Shown here: one piece after another, positions 33,881 through 40,536 of the stretch
Layout: each line of letters opens with the position of its first letter
Position numbering within the stretch: the first letter of the stretch is position 1
From: JABCPE02 sp963530295
Lineage (GTDB): Bacteria; Bacteroidota; Bacteroidia; Flavobacteriales; Weeksellaceae
Assembly: GCA_963530295.1 (NCBI GenBank)
Contig: CAUSCF010000006.1
Span: forward strand, 15,313 to 79,312
Direction: 5' to 3'
Length of the DNA stretch: 64,000 bases
Notes under the pieces: model-generated
Seen by the model: the letters and a program-made list of their open reading frames with translations, nothing else
Database searches by the model: none
Told to the model about the DNA's origin: nothing
Program-made: the position numbers and the translations under genes

Positions 33881-35071
33881 TAACTGTTCTTCTACAAAAT
33901 CCAAAATATCTTTTGCGACATCTTCTTTTGATTTTAGAGCAAAATCTTTCTGCTCCGAAGGTGTGATGATTTTGATTTTATTGGTATCGTTTTTAAATCC
34001 TGCACCACTGTCTTTTAGTGAGTTTAGGACTATCATATCTAGGTTTTTTCGCACCAGTTTTCCTTTTGCGTTTTCTTCTTCGTTCTGAGTTTCTAAGGCG
34101 AAACCAACCAAAAATTGATTTTTCTTTTTTTCGCCCATAGTTTTCAGAATATCAGGGTTTTTGACTAATGTGATGGTCATTTCTTCATCATTCTTTTTGA
34201 TTTTCTCTTGGGCAACTTCTTTCGGAGCATAGTCTGCCACTGCGGCGCTCATTATCGTAATATCTGTATTGTCAAAGTGCTGAAATACAGCATTGTACAT
34301 TTCTTTTGCGGAATTTACTTTTTCTAATGATATGTTTTTGTCAGTCCTTAGTGCAGTCGGCCCTGAAATGAGAATCACCTTTGCGCCTCTTTTTTCGGCT
34401 TCTTCTGCGATGGCAAATCCCATTTTCCCAGAGGAATGATTTCCGATAAACCGCACAGGGTCAATAGTTTCGTAAGTCGGACCTGCCGTTACAAGAACTG
34501 TTTTTCCAGCTAAAGATTTTTTTTGATTAGAATTAAAGAAATCAAAAATAGTTTTATAAATAGTTTCTGTTTCTGCCATTCGCCCTTTGCCCACCAGCCC
34601 GCTCGCCAGTTCGCCTTCTTCTGCAGGAATGATGATGTTCCCATATTCCTCGGCAAGTTTTAGATTTCGCTCAGTAGAAGGGTGAATGTACATATCTAGA
34701 TCCATCGCAGGAGCTATGAATATAGGACATTTTGCTGAAAGATAGGTCGCTATCACTAGGTTGTCACAGATGCCATTCACCATCTTTGCTAATGTGTTTG
34801 CAGTGCATGGCGCTACCAGCATTACATCTGCCCACAGAGCCAAATCTACATGGCTGTTCCATTCTCCATCTTGCGAGGAAAACACGCTGAATACCTTTCT
34901 TTTAGATAAGGTGGATAGGGTAAGAGGGCTTACAAATTCTTTTGCGGACGGCGTTAGGAGAACCTGCACCTCTGCTCCGTTTTTGATGAAATCCCTTACG
35001 AGAGTATTGATTTTATAGGCTGCGATACCGCCTGTGATTGCGATTAGTATTTTTTTTCCTGATAAATCCAT
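33863..35071 (-). CDS. coaBC: Phosphopantothenoylcysteine decarboxylase / phosphopantothenate-cysteine ligase
   Basis: A 402-residue bifunctional enzyme of coenzyme A synthesis. The N-terminal flavin-dependent decarboxylase (CoaC, to about 180) shows ILIAITGGIAAYKINTLVRD, LWADVMLVAPCTANTLAKMV and PIFIAPAMDLDMYIHPSTER. The C-terminal ligase (CoaB) has VLVTAGPTYETIDPVRFIGN and HSSGKMGFAIAEEAEKRGA, and IMSAAVADYAPKE. In Bacteroidota it commonly follows rpoZ, as here. The last codons and stop run into the shared terminator. Confidence 0.95.
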   Translation of the reverse strand: MDLSGKKILIAITGGIAAYKINTLVRDFIKNGAEVQVLLTPSAKEFVSPLTLSTLSKRKVFSVFSSQDGEWNSHVDLALWADVMLVAPCTANTLAKMVNGICDNLVIATYLSAKCPIFIAPAMDLDMYIHPSTERNLKLAEEYGNIIIPAEEGELASGLVGKGRMAETETIYKTIFDFFNSNQKKSLAGKTVLVTAGPTYETIDPVRFIGNHSSGKMGFAIAEEAEKRGAKVILISGPTALRTDKNISLEKVNSAKEMYNAVFQHFDNTDITIMSAAVADYAPKEVAQEKIKKNDEEMTITLVKNPDILKTMGEKKKNQFLVGFALETQNEEENAKGKLVRKNLDMIVLNSLKDSGAGFKNDTNKIKIITPSEQKDFALKSKEDVAKDILDFVEEQLQKKHT

Positions 35072-35178
35072 GTGGTTTTAAAATTTTGGAATAAAATTAA
35101 ATAAAATAAAAACAAAAAAGTTGTAACTTACACGAAATTACAACTTTTTTGATAAAATAAATATAAAAATAAAAAAGA

Positions 35179-35499
35179 TTATTTATCAGTCTTTCTGAAA
35201 TAAATCTCACCATCCAACCATTCTTTGATGGCAATAGATGTAGGTTTTGGTAATTTTTCGTAGTATTTAGAGATTTCTATCTGCTCTCTATTTTCAAAAA
35301 CTTCTTCTAAAGAAGTGTCACGCACAGCAAATTCATCAAGCTTATTATGCAGCTCAGTTCTTATTTCAGAGTTGATTTGCTCTGCTCTTTTTCCCATGAT
35401 TACAATAGCTTCATAGATACTTCCTACTTTTTCTTCTATTTTGTCTTTGTCGTAAGTAATGGTATTAACTTCAGCTTTGATATCTTTAATGTTTCTCAT
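35179..35499 (-). CDS. rpoZ: RNA polymerase omega subunit (Bacteroidota type)
   Basis: A 106-residue small protein matching the omega/Rpb6 family as found in Bacteroidota. The conserved helix KVGSIYEAIVIMGKRAEQIN (about 24-43) corresponds to the omega motif with the R-A-Q-x-N pattern. The position between bamD and coaBC is the usual context. Family knowledge: omega binds the beta' C-terminus and assists assembly of RNA polymerase. It has its own two-part promoter in the gap after bamD. Confidence 0.85.
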   Translation of the reverse strand: MRNIKDIKAEVNTITYDKDKIEEKVGSIYEAIVIMGKRAEQINSEIRTELHNKLDEFAVRDTSLEEVFENREQIEISKYYEKLPKPTSIAIKEWLDGEIYFRKTDK

Positions 35500-35519
35500 C
35501 TTTACAAAAAATTATTCCG

Positions 35520-35548
35520 CAAATTTAGTAAATAAAAAATAAATTCAA
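35520..35548 (-). promoter_or_regulatory. Promoter of rpoZ
   Basis: Minus strand TTTTG (ending 35546), an 18-base spacer, then TAAATTTG (35520-35527), matching TTG / TAnnTTTG. It sits in the 56-base gap after bamD, so rpoZ-coaBC can be transcribed separately. Confidence 0.65.
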
Positions 35549-35555
35549 AAAAACT

Positions 35556-36452
35556 TTATTTCTCCTCTTCTTCCTTTTCTCTTTTTTTCAGTTCTTCCTC
35601 TCTTTGTTTTTCTAGGAATTCGGCTTTTCTTTTTTCGTTTTCTTCAATTACTTTTAGGTGTCTTTCTAATTCTTTAGACAGTTTTTCTCTCATAGAAGCC
35701 GCTTCTTTAGAAGAACTAGTATCAGGAAAATCTCTTTCCACATCCTTTGAAAAGGCGATTGCACTTTCTAAACGATCTTTTTTCAGATCATAGATAGAGT
35801 GCATTCCTAGCTCATATTTGGCTTTCATGATATGCTCAAAACTTTTTTGTCTTAGTTTTGTGCTTGGGTAATCTTCCAGCAGATTTTCAAATGCAGTGAC
35901 AGCCGCTCTGTAATCAGCCATTCTGAAGTATCTTCTGGCTTGTTCGTAGTATTTGGTTTCTAGTCTTTGGGTAAGCTCGTCTATTTTTTTGTTAGCATCT
36001 TCTGCTCTTTCTTTATCAGAATTAGGATGATTATTTAAGAAATCCTGAAGCATATTGATAGCAGATTCTGTGCTGGTTTGGTCTAGATTGTAGTCCGCAG
36101 CATCTTGATAGTAACATATCGCAGCCATGTATGAAGCTTCCTCTCTTCTTGGGTCATTAAGGAAAGTACCTGCGAAATTTTTGAACTGGTGCCCTGCCAA
36201 TCTGTAGTTTTTGTCATAATAGTTGGCATAAGCTAGTTTAAAAACAACTTCTGGTGCATCATCAGTTCCTGCGACTAGGTTAGGAAGTCTGTCATATAGT
36301 GCGATGGCGTTAGACCATTTTTTTTGTGCATAAAATTCATTAGCAGTATTGAGGATATAGTCTTTATCACTACTTTTAAGTGCAGTGGTAAGTTGTCTAT
36401 TACACGAAATTATGCTCAATGAAGCTAAAGCAATAACAAAATATTTTTTCAT
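35556..36452 (-). CDS. bamD: Outer membrane assembly lipoprotein BamD
   Basis: A 298-residue lipoprotein. The signal MKKYFVIALASLSIISC ends in a lipobox with Cys17. The body consists of tetratricopeptide-like repeats (FYAQKKWSNAIALYDRLPNL, FKLAYANYYDKNYRLAGHQF, ARRYFRMADYRAAVTAFENL). The end is a charged coiled coil of E, K and R (EEELKKREKEEEEK), longer than in E. coli. Family knowledge: BamD is the essential lipoprotein of the beta-barrel assembly machine. A promoter box is upstream. Confidence 0.9.
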   Translation of the reverse strand: MKKYFVIALASLSIISCNRQLTTALKSSDKDYILNTANEFYAQKKWSNAIALYDRLPNLVAGTDDAPEVVFKLAYANYYDKNYRLAGHQFKNFAGTFLNDPRREEASYMAAICYYQDAADYNLDQTSTESAINMLQDFLNNHPNSDKERAEDANKKIDELTQRLETKYYEQARRYFRMADYRAAVTAFENLLEDYPSTKLRQKSFEHIMKAKYELGMHSIYDLKKDRLESAIAFSKDVERDFPDTSSSKEAASMREKLSKELERHLKVIEENEKRKAEFLEKQREEELKKREKEEEEK

Positions 36453-36481
36453 AAATTTTGACTAAAAATAAATTTAAACCA

Positions 36482-36489
36482 CAAAAATA
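36482..36489 (-). promoter_or_regulatory. -7 promoter box of bamD
   Basis: Minus strand TATTTTTG, matching TAnnTTTG, 29 bases before the bamD start. Confidence 0.45.
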
Positions 36490-36546
36490 TAATTTTTTTT
36501 GCCAAAAGAATTGATTTAACAAAAAATTATCATTTTTATTAGAAAA

Positions 36547-37185
36547 TTATTTTTCATCAAAGCCTAAAATAGCAAAAACACAGTTGTGCAAATGTTCTAT
36601 TACTTTTTTCTCTATTTTGAGAGGCAGGTCTTGTGAGGTGCAGTTTAGGAATTTTTCATAAAAAGACCTATTTCTGATGGTAAATAGGACAGTTCCTACG
36701 ATAGTGGAGATGATGTCCTCCGCTTTTGCAGGTTTTTTGAAAGTTCCTGTGGCCATGCCTTTTTCTATGATTTTTTCTATAATATTAGTGCAGATGAGGT
36801 AGAAATCTGTGAGAAGGTTTCTAACTCTCTCAGAATTTTTCATTTCTTGGGTGACAAATCCATGAAAATGAGTGTATTTTAGAACTTCTCCTACCACGAA
36901 ATTGATAATTTCTTTTATCTGGATTTCTGGTCTTATGTTGCCCAATATTTGGGTAAGTTCAGAGAATTTCTCTTTACTTCTCTGTATGCGGTATTCATAC
37001 AGGCAGGTCATCATTTTTTCTTTTGAACCAAAATAGTACGAAATCATTGCTACATTGATATTGGCTTTTTTAGAAATCTCTCTTACAGAGGTGTCTTCAA
37101 AGCCATTTTGGGCAATAAGTTCCTCAGCCACATTTAGAATGTGAATTTGTTTTGTGTTAAAAGGTTTTTGCATGTCTTTTGTCAA
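36547..37185 (-). CDS. TetR/AcrR family transcriptional regulator
   Basis: A 212-residue regulator (208 if the second Met, MQKPF, is the start). The N-terminal helix-turn-helix shows ILNVAEELIAQNGFEDTSVR, EISKKANINVAMISYYFGSK and EKMMTCLYEYR, the standard TetR pattern. The C-terminal 150 residues form the ligand-binding helical domain, without recognisable specificity. It stands divergent from gcvH and next to no efflux genes, so its target is unclear; autoregulation of the shared intergenic region is possible. Confidence 0.88.
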   Translation of the reverse strand: MTKDMQKPFNTKQIHILNVAEELIAQNGFEDTSVREISKKANINVAMISYYFGSKEKMMTCLYEYRIQRSKEKFSELTQILGNIRPEIQIKEIINFVVGEVLKYTHFHGFVTQEMKNSERVRNLLTDFYLICTNIIEKIIEKGMATGTFKKPAKAEDIISTIVGTVLFTIRNRSFYEKFLNCTSQDLPLKIEKKVIEHLHNCVFAILGFDEK

Positions 37186-37212
37186 TTATAGTTAAACCAA
37201 ATAGGTCTCTTA

Positions 37213-37220
37213 CAAAGGTA
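37213..37220 (-). promoter_or_regulatory. -7 promoter box of the TetR-family gene
   Basis: Minus strand TACCTTTG, matching TAnnTTTG, 27 bases before the start codon. Confidence 0.4.
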
Positions 37221-37276
37221 AGGCAATTTTTGTGAAAAATACTAAAAAAATAACATGATGAATTTCATAAAATAAA

Positions 37277-37308
37277 TTTTGTTTTCTACCGATTTTAGTT
37301 TAAATTTG
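37277..37308 (+). promoter_or_regulatory. Promoter of gcvH
   Basis: TTTTG (37277-37281), a 19-base spacer and TAAATTTG (37301-37308): an excellent match to the Bacteroidota consensus. The gcvH ATG is 19 bases downstream. Confidence 0.75.
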
Positions 37309-37327
37309 GAGAAAAATTTTAAATAAA

Positions 37328-37705
37328 ATGAACATACCAGCAGAACTAAAGTACACAAAAGACCATGAATGGGTAAGAATAGAAGGAAACATCGCTGTGG
37401 TGGGAATCACAGATTTCGCACAAGGTGAGTTAGGAGACATCGTTTTCGTAGATATTGACAGTGTGGGTGATGAGCTAAACGCAGGAGATGTTTTCGGAAG
37501 CGTGGAGGCTGTGAAGACAGTATCTGACCTATATCTTCCGCTTTCTGGGAAAGTAGTGGAGTTTAATGAAGAGCTAGAAAGTGAGCCTGAACTAGTAAAC
37601 ACAGATCCTTATGGAAAGGGCTGGATTATAAAGTTAGAAATAGCAGAAGGTGCAGATCAGTCAGAACTTCTTTCTGCAGAACAATATAACGAAGTGATTG
37701 GATAA
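37328..37705 (+). CDS. gcvH: Glycine cleavage system H protein
   Basis: A 125-residue lipoyl carrier protein of the glycine cleavage complex; it shuttles the methylamine group between the P and T proteins. The lipoyl-lysine is Lys63 in FGSVEAVKTVSDLYLP, and the opening LKYTKDHEWVRIEGNIAVVG and C-terminal NTDPYGKGWIIKLEI are characteristic. The P and T proteins are not in the window. The end overlaps the VanZ-like gene by 8 bases, an arrangement common in Bacteroidota. Confidence 0.96.
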   Translation: MNIPAELKYTKDHEWVRIEGNIAVVGITDFAQGELGDIVFVDIDSVGDELNAGDVFGSVEAVKTVSDLYLPLSGKVVEFNEELESEPELVNTDPYGKGWIIKLEIAEGADQSELLSAEQYNEVIG

Positions 37706-38072
37706 GATTAGTCGCTTATTTAGATACAAGATATTGCCCATTTATTGGGCATTTCTTACTTATATGCTTCTCAGACCAGGTGAGGTTAATAGGGAGAAAC
37801 ATTGGTTTGAGTTTCATAACTTAGACAAGATTGTTCATTTCCTTATTTTTGTTGTTTTAGGATTCTGTTATAGGGTGGCTTTTTTTAAGCAAAAAAAATG
37901 GCTTTTTGTGGTGGTGATGTTTGTTTATGCACTATTCACGGAGGTTGCACAGGGACTTATGAATATGGGGCGGACGATGGATTTTTATGACCTGATTGCG
38001 GATATGATGGGTGCAGGTTTTGGCTGTTTTCTTTTTTGGCAAATTTTGTCTTATATAGAGAAAAGGAAATAG
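37698..38072 (+). CDS. VanZ-like membrane protein
   Basis: A 124-residue protein with about four hydrophobic segments and the VanZ family pattern: HNLDKIVHFLIFVVLGFCYR, FVYALFTEVAQGLMNMGRTM and DFYDLIADMMGAGFGCFLFW. The TTG start at 37698, overlapping gcvH by 8 bases, gives the full first helix; no better start is available. Family knowledge: VanZ confers low teicoplanin resistance in enterococci, but the general role of these proteins is not known. Confidence 0.82.
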   Translation: MDKISRLFRYKILPIYWAFLTYMLLRPGEVNREKHWFEFHNLDKIVHFLIFVVLGFCYRVAFFKQKKWLFVVVMFVYALFTEVAQGLMNMGRTMDFYDLIADMMGAGFGCFLFWQILSYIEKRK

Positions 38073-38113
38073 GAGGTGATTTTAGGAATACAAGATAATT
38101 CTTTGATTTTTCT

Positions 38114-38121
38114 TACTTTTG
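38114..38121 (+). promoter_or_regulatory. -7 promoter box of the cysteine synthase-like gene
   Basis: TACTTTTG, matching TAnnTTTG, 28 bases before the ATG. Confidence 0.5.
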
Positions 38122-38149
38122 CAAAAATTTTCAGAGATAATTTTTTTAG

Positions 38150-39175
38150 ATGAATAATGTTTATGATAATATTTTAGGTCTTATAGGGAATACTCCCATG
38201 GTAAGGCTTAATAAAGTGGTAGAGGACAATCCTGCAAGGGTTTTTGCAAAATTAGAATCTTATAACCCAGGGCATTCTGTGAAGGACAGAATAGCTCTAC
38301 ACATTATAGAAACCGCTGAGAAAAAAGGAATTTTGACCAAAGGTGCAACCATTGTAGAGACTACATCTGGGAATACAGGATTTTCGGTAGCGATGATTAG
38401 TGCATTACGCGGTTACAAGTGTATTTTGGCGGTAAGTGATAAAACAAAACCAGAGAAAATAGCTTTCCTAAAATCATTGGGGGCGACTGTTTATGTATGT
38501 CCTGCCAGTGTTCCTGCTGATGACCCTCGTTCTTACTATGAAGTAGCCAAAAGAATTACCGCAGAGACACCTAATTCGGTGTATATCAATCAGTATTTCA
38601 ATGAGTTAAATGTAGAGGCACATTATTTGACTACGGGAAAAGAAATTTGGGAGCAGACAGAAGGAAAAATCACCTATCTTTTCGGGTGTACAGGAACAGG
38701 TGGAACGCTCTCTGGTTCTGCTAGATACATAAAGGAACAAAATCCTGATGTGAAAATAATCGGAGTGGATGCAGACGGCTCTATTCTGAAAACTTACCAC
38801 GAAACAGGGAAAATCAATAAAGATGAAATTCACTCTTACCAAATAGAAGGTTTGGGGAAAAACTTAATTCCAGACACGCTTCTTTTTGATAAAATAGATG
38901 AATTTGTAAGAGTAAATGATGAAAACAGTGCCTACATGACCCGCGAAATAGCTATAAAAGAGGCTATTATGGGAGGCTACACCACAGGTGCTGTGATGCA
39001 GGCGTTTAAACAATATGCTCAAAATCATACCTTTACGAAGGATGATGTGGTGGTGCTTATTTTCCCAGACCATGGCTCTAAATACATGACAAAAGTATAC
39101 AGTGATGAGTGGATGGCAGAAATGGGCTTTACTCACAGTGAAATGGCTAAATATAAAGAAGCTATTATAATATAA
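38150..39175 (+). CDS. Cysteine synthase-family PLP enzyme, probable cysteate synthase
   Basis: A 341-residue fold-type II PLP enzyme. The PLP lysine is Lys45 in YNPGHSVKDRIALHI, the substrate loop is ETTSGNTGFSVAM, and the phosphate-binding loop is GCTGTGGTLSG. The overall pattern is that of O-acetylserine sulfhydrylase or cystathionine beta-synthase without regulatory domains; the usual NPxxSVKDR is NPGHSVKDR here. It lies only 31 bases before an alpha-oxoamine synthase. In flavobacteria, enzymes of this group are known to make L-cysteate for capnine-type sulfonolipids, and I infer that role from the pairing. Plain cysteine synthase remains the alternative. Confidence 0.8.
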   Translation: MNNVYDNILGLIGNTPMVRLNKVVEDNPARVFAKLESYNPGHSVKDRIALHIIETAEKKGILTKGATIVETTSGNTGFSVAMISALRGYKCILAVSDKTKPEKIAFLKSLGATVYVCPASVPADDPRSYYEVAKRITAETPNSVYINQYFNELNVEAHYLTTGKEIWEQTEGKITYLFGCTGTGGTLSGSARYIKEQNPDVKIIGVDADGSILKTYHETGKINKDEIHSYQIEGLGKNLIPDTLLFDKIDEFVRVNDENSAYMTREIAIKEAIMGGYTTGAVMQAFKQYAQNHTFTKDDVVVLIFPDHGSKYMTKVYSDEWMAEMGFTHSEMAKYKEAIII

Positions 39176-39206
39176 AAAATTGATTACTAATAAATTAGAA
39201 AAAATT

Positions 39207-40466
39207 ATGGATATTTTTGAAAGAATTAAACAAAATCCAGGACCATTGGGTCAGTTTGCGGATTATGGTGAAGGATATTTTATTTTCCCAAAATTAGAAG
39301 GGAAAATCGGACCAAGAATGAAATTTCAAGGGAAAGAAGTAGTTTTCTGGTCTGCAAATGACTATTTGGGGCTTTGTAACCACCCAGAAGTTTTGGAAGC
39401 AGATGCCAAAGCAGCAGCAGAATACGGAATGTTCTATCCAATGGGTGCAAGAGCGATGTCTGGTGAGACAGAAGCGCACCTGCAGCTGGAGAGAGAATTG
39501 GCTGAGTTTGTAGAGAAAGAAGCGGCTTATTTGCTGAACTTCGGTTATCAAGGAATGGTGTCTATCATAGATGCTTTGGTAACGAGAAGAGATGTTATCG
39601 TATATGATGCTGATTCTCACGCATGTATCATTGATGGGGTAAGACTACATTTCGGGACAAGTTTTACTTACAAACACAATGATATGGAGAGTTTGGAGAA
39701 AAACCTTGAAAGAGCAGCGAAAGTAGCAGAAGAAAACGGCGGCGGAATTTTAGTGATTACTGAGGGTGTTTTCGGTATGAGAGGTCAGCAAGGTAAATTA
39801 AAGGAAATCTGCGATTTGAAAAAGAAATTTAATTTCAGATTGTTGGTGGATGACGCTCATGGTTTCGGAACATTAGGAAAAAGAGGAGCTGGAGCAGGTG
39901 AGGAGCAAGGATGCCAAGACCAAATCGATGTGTATTTCTCTACTTTTGCTAAATCAATGGCTGGTTTCGGGGCTTTCGTGGCAGGAGATAAGCAGATTGT
40001 GAGATACCTTAAATTCAACCTTCGTTCTCAGATTTTTGCTAAATCTTTGACAATGCCGATGGTTATTGGAGGATTGAAGAGATTGGAGCTTTTGAGAAGC
40101 AGACCAGAAATCAAGGCTAAACTTTGGGAAAATGTTCGTAAATTACAAAACGGACTTAGAGAAAGAGGATTTAATTTAGGAGAAACGAATACCTGCGTAA
40201 CACCTGTATTTATCCAAGGTTCGCCAGTAGAAGCAACGCTGTTGGTAAAAGACCTGAGAGAGAATTACGGAATTTTCACTTCGGTGGTGGTTTATCCAGT
40301 GATTCCAAAAGGAAATATCTTGCTAAGGTTGATTCCTACGGCATCTCATACCGATGCAGAAATCAACGAAACTCTGGACGCTTTCGCAGCATTGAAAGAA
40401 AAACTAGATTCAGGGTTTTATAAAGAACAAGAAAAACAAATGGGCTTGAACTTTATGCCACTTTAA
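39207..40466 (+). CDS. Alpha-oxoamine synthase, probable cysteate-fatty acyltransferase
   Basis: About 420 residues from the ATG at 39207 (MDIFERIKQNPGPLGQF); an in-frame TTG nine codons upstream is less likely. Fold-type I PLP enzyme of the family that includes serine palmitoyltransferase, KBL and BioF: FWSANDYLGLCNHPEVL, YPMGARAMSGETEAHLQLE, LLVDDAHGFGTLG and the PLP lysine Lys249 in FSTFAKSMAGFGAF. The Thr-Phe-Ala-Lys-Ser form is that of serine palmitoyltransferase-like enzymes. Such enzymes in flavobacteria condense acyl-ACP or acyl-CoA with L-cysteate to start sulfonolipid synthesis. Pairing with the upstream PLP enzyme supports this over sphingolipid synthesis. Confidence 0.85.
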   Translation: MDIFERIKQNPGPLGQFADYGEGYFIFPKLEGKIGPRMKFQGKEVVFWSANDYLGLCNHPEVLEADAKAAAEYGMFYPMGARAMSGETEAHLQLERELAEFVEKEAAYLLNFGYQGMVSIIDALVTRRDVIVYDADSHACIIDGVRLHFGTSFTYKHNDMESLEKNLERAAKVAEENGGGILVITEGVFGMRGQQGKLKEICDLKKKFNFRLLVDDAHGFGTLGKRGAGAGEEQGCQDQIDVYFSTFAKSMAGFGAFVAGDKQIVRYLKFNLRSQIFAKSLTMPMVIGGLKRLELLRSRPEIKAKLWENVRKLQNGLRERGFNLGETNTCVTPVFIQGSPVEATLLVKDLRENYGIFTSVVVYPVIPKGNILLRLIPTASHTDAEINETLDAFAALKEKLDSGFYKEQEKQMGLNFMPL

Positions 40467-40475
40467 AAATGATTT

Positions 40476-40515
40476 AAAATCCAATATTGAGCAAATCAAT
40501 GTTGGATTTTTTTAT
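40476..40515 (+). terminator. Terminator after the alpha-oxoamine synthase gene
   Basis: Arms 40476-40488 (AAAATCCAATATT) and 40498-40510 (AATGTTGGATTTT) form a 13-bp stem with one G-U, followed by a T-run. The promoter of the next gene begins within it. Confidence 0.75.
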
Positions 40516-40520
40516 TTTTG
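40513..40520 (+). promoter_or_regulatory. -7 promoter box of the TonB-dependent receptor
   Basis: TATTTTTG, matching TAnnTTTG, 16 bases before the ATG at 40537. A TTG at 40487-40489 is 23 bases upstream, inside the terminator stem. Confidence 0.5.
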
Positions 40521-40536
40521 TAAAAAATATTTTTTG

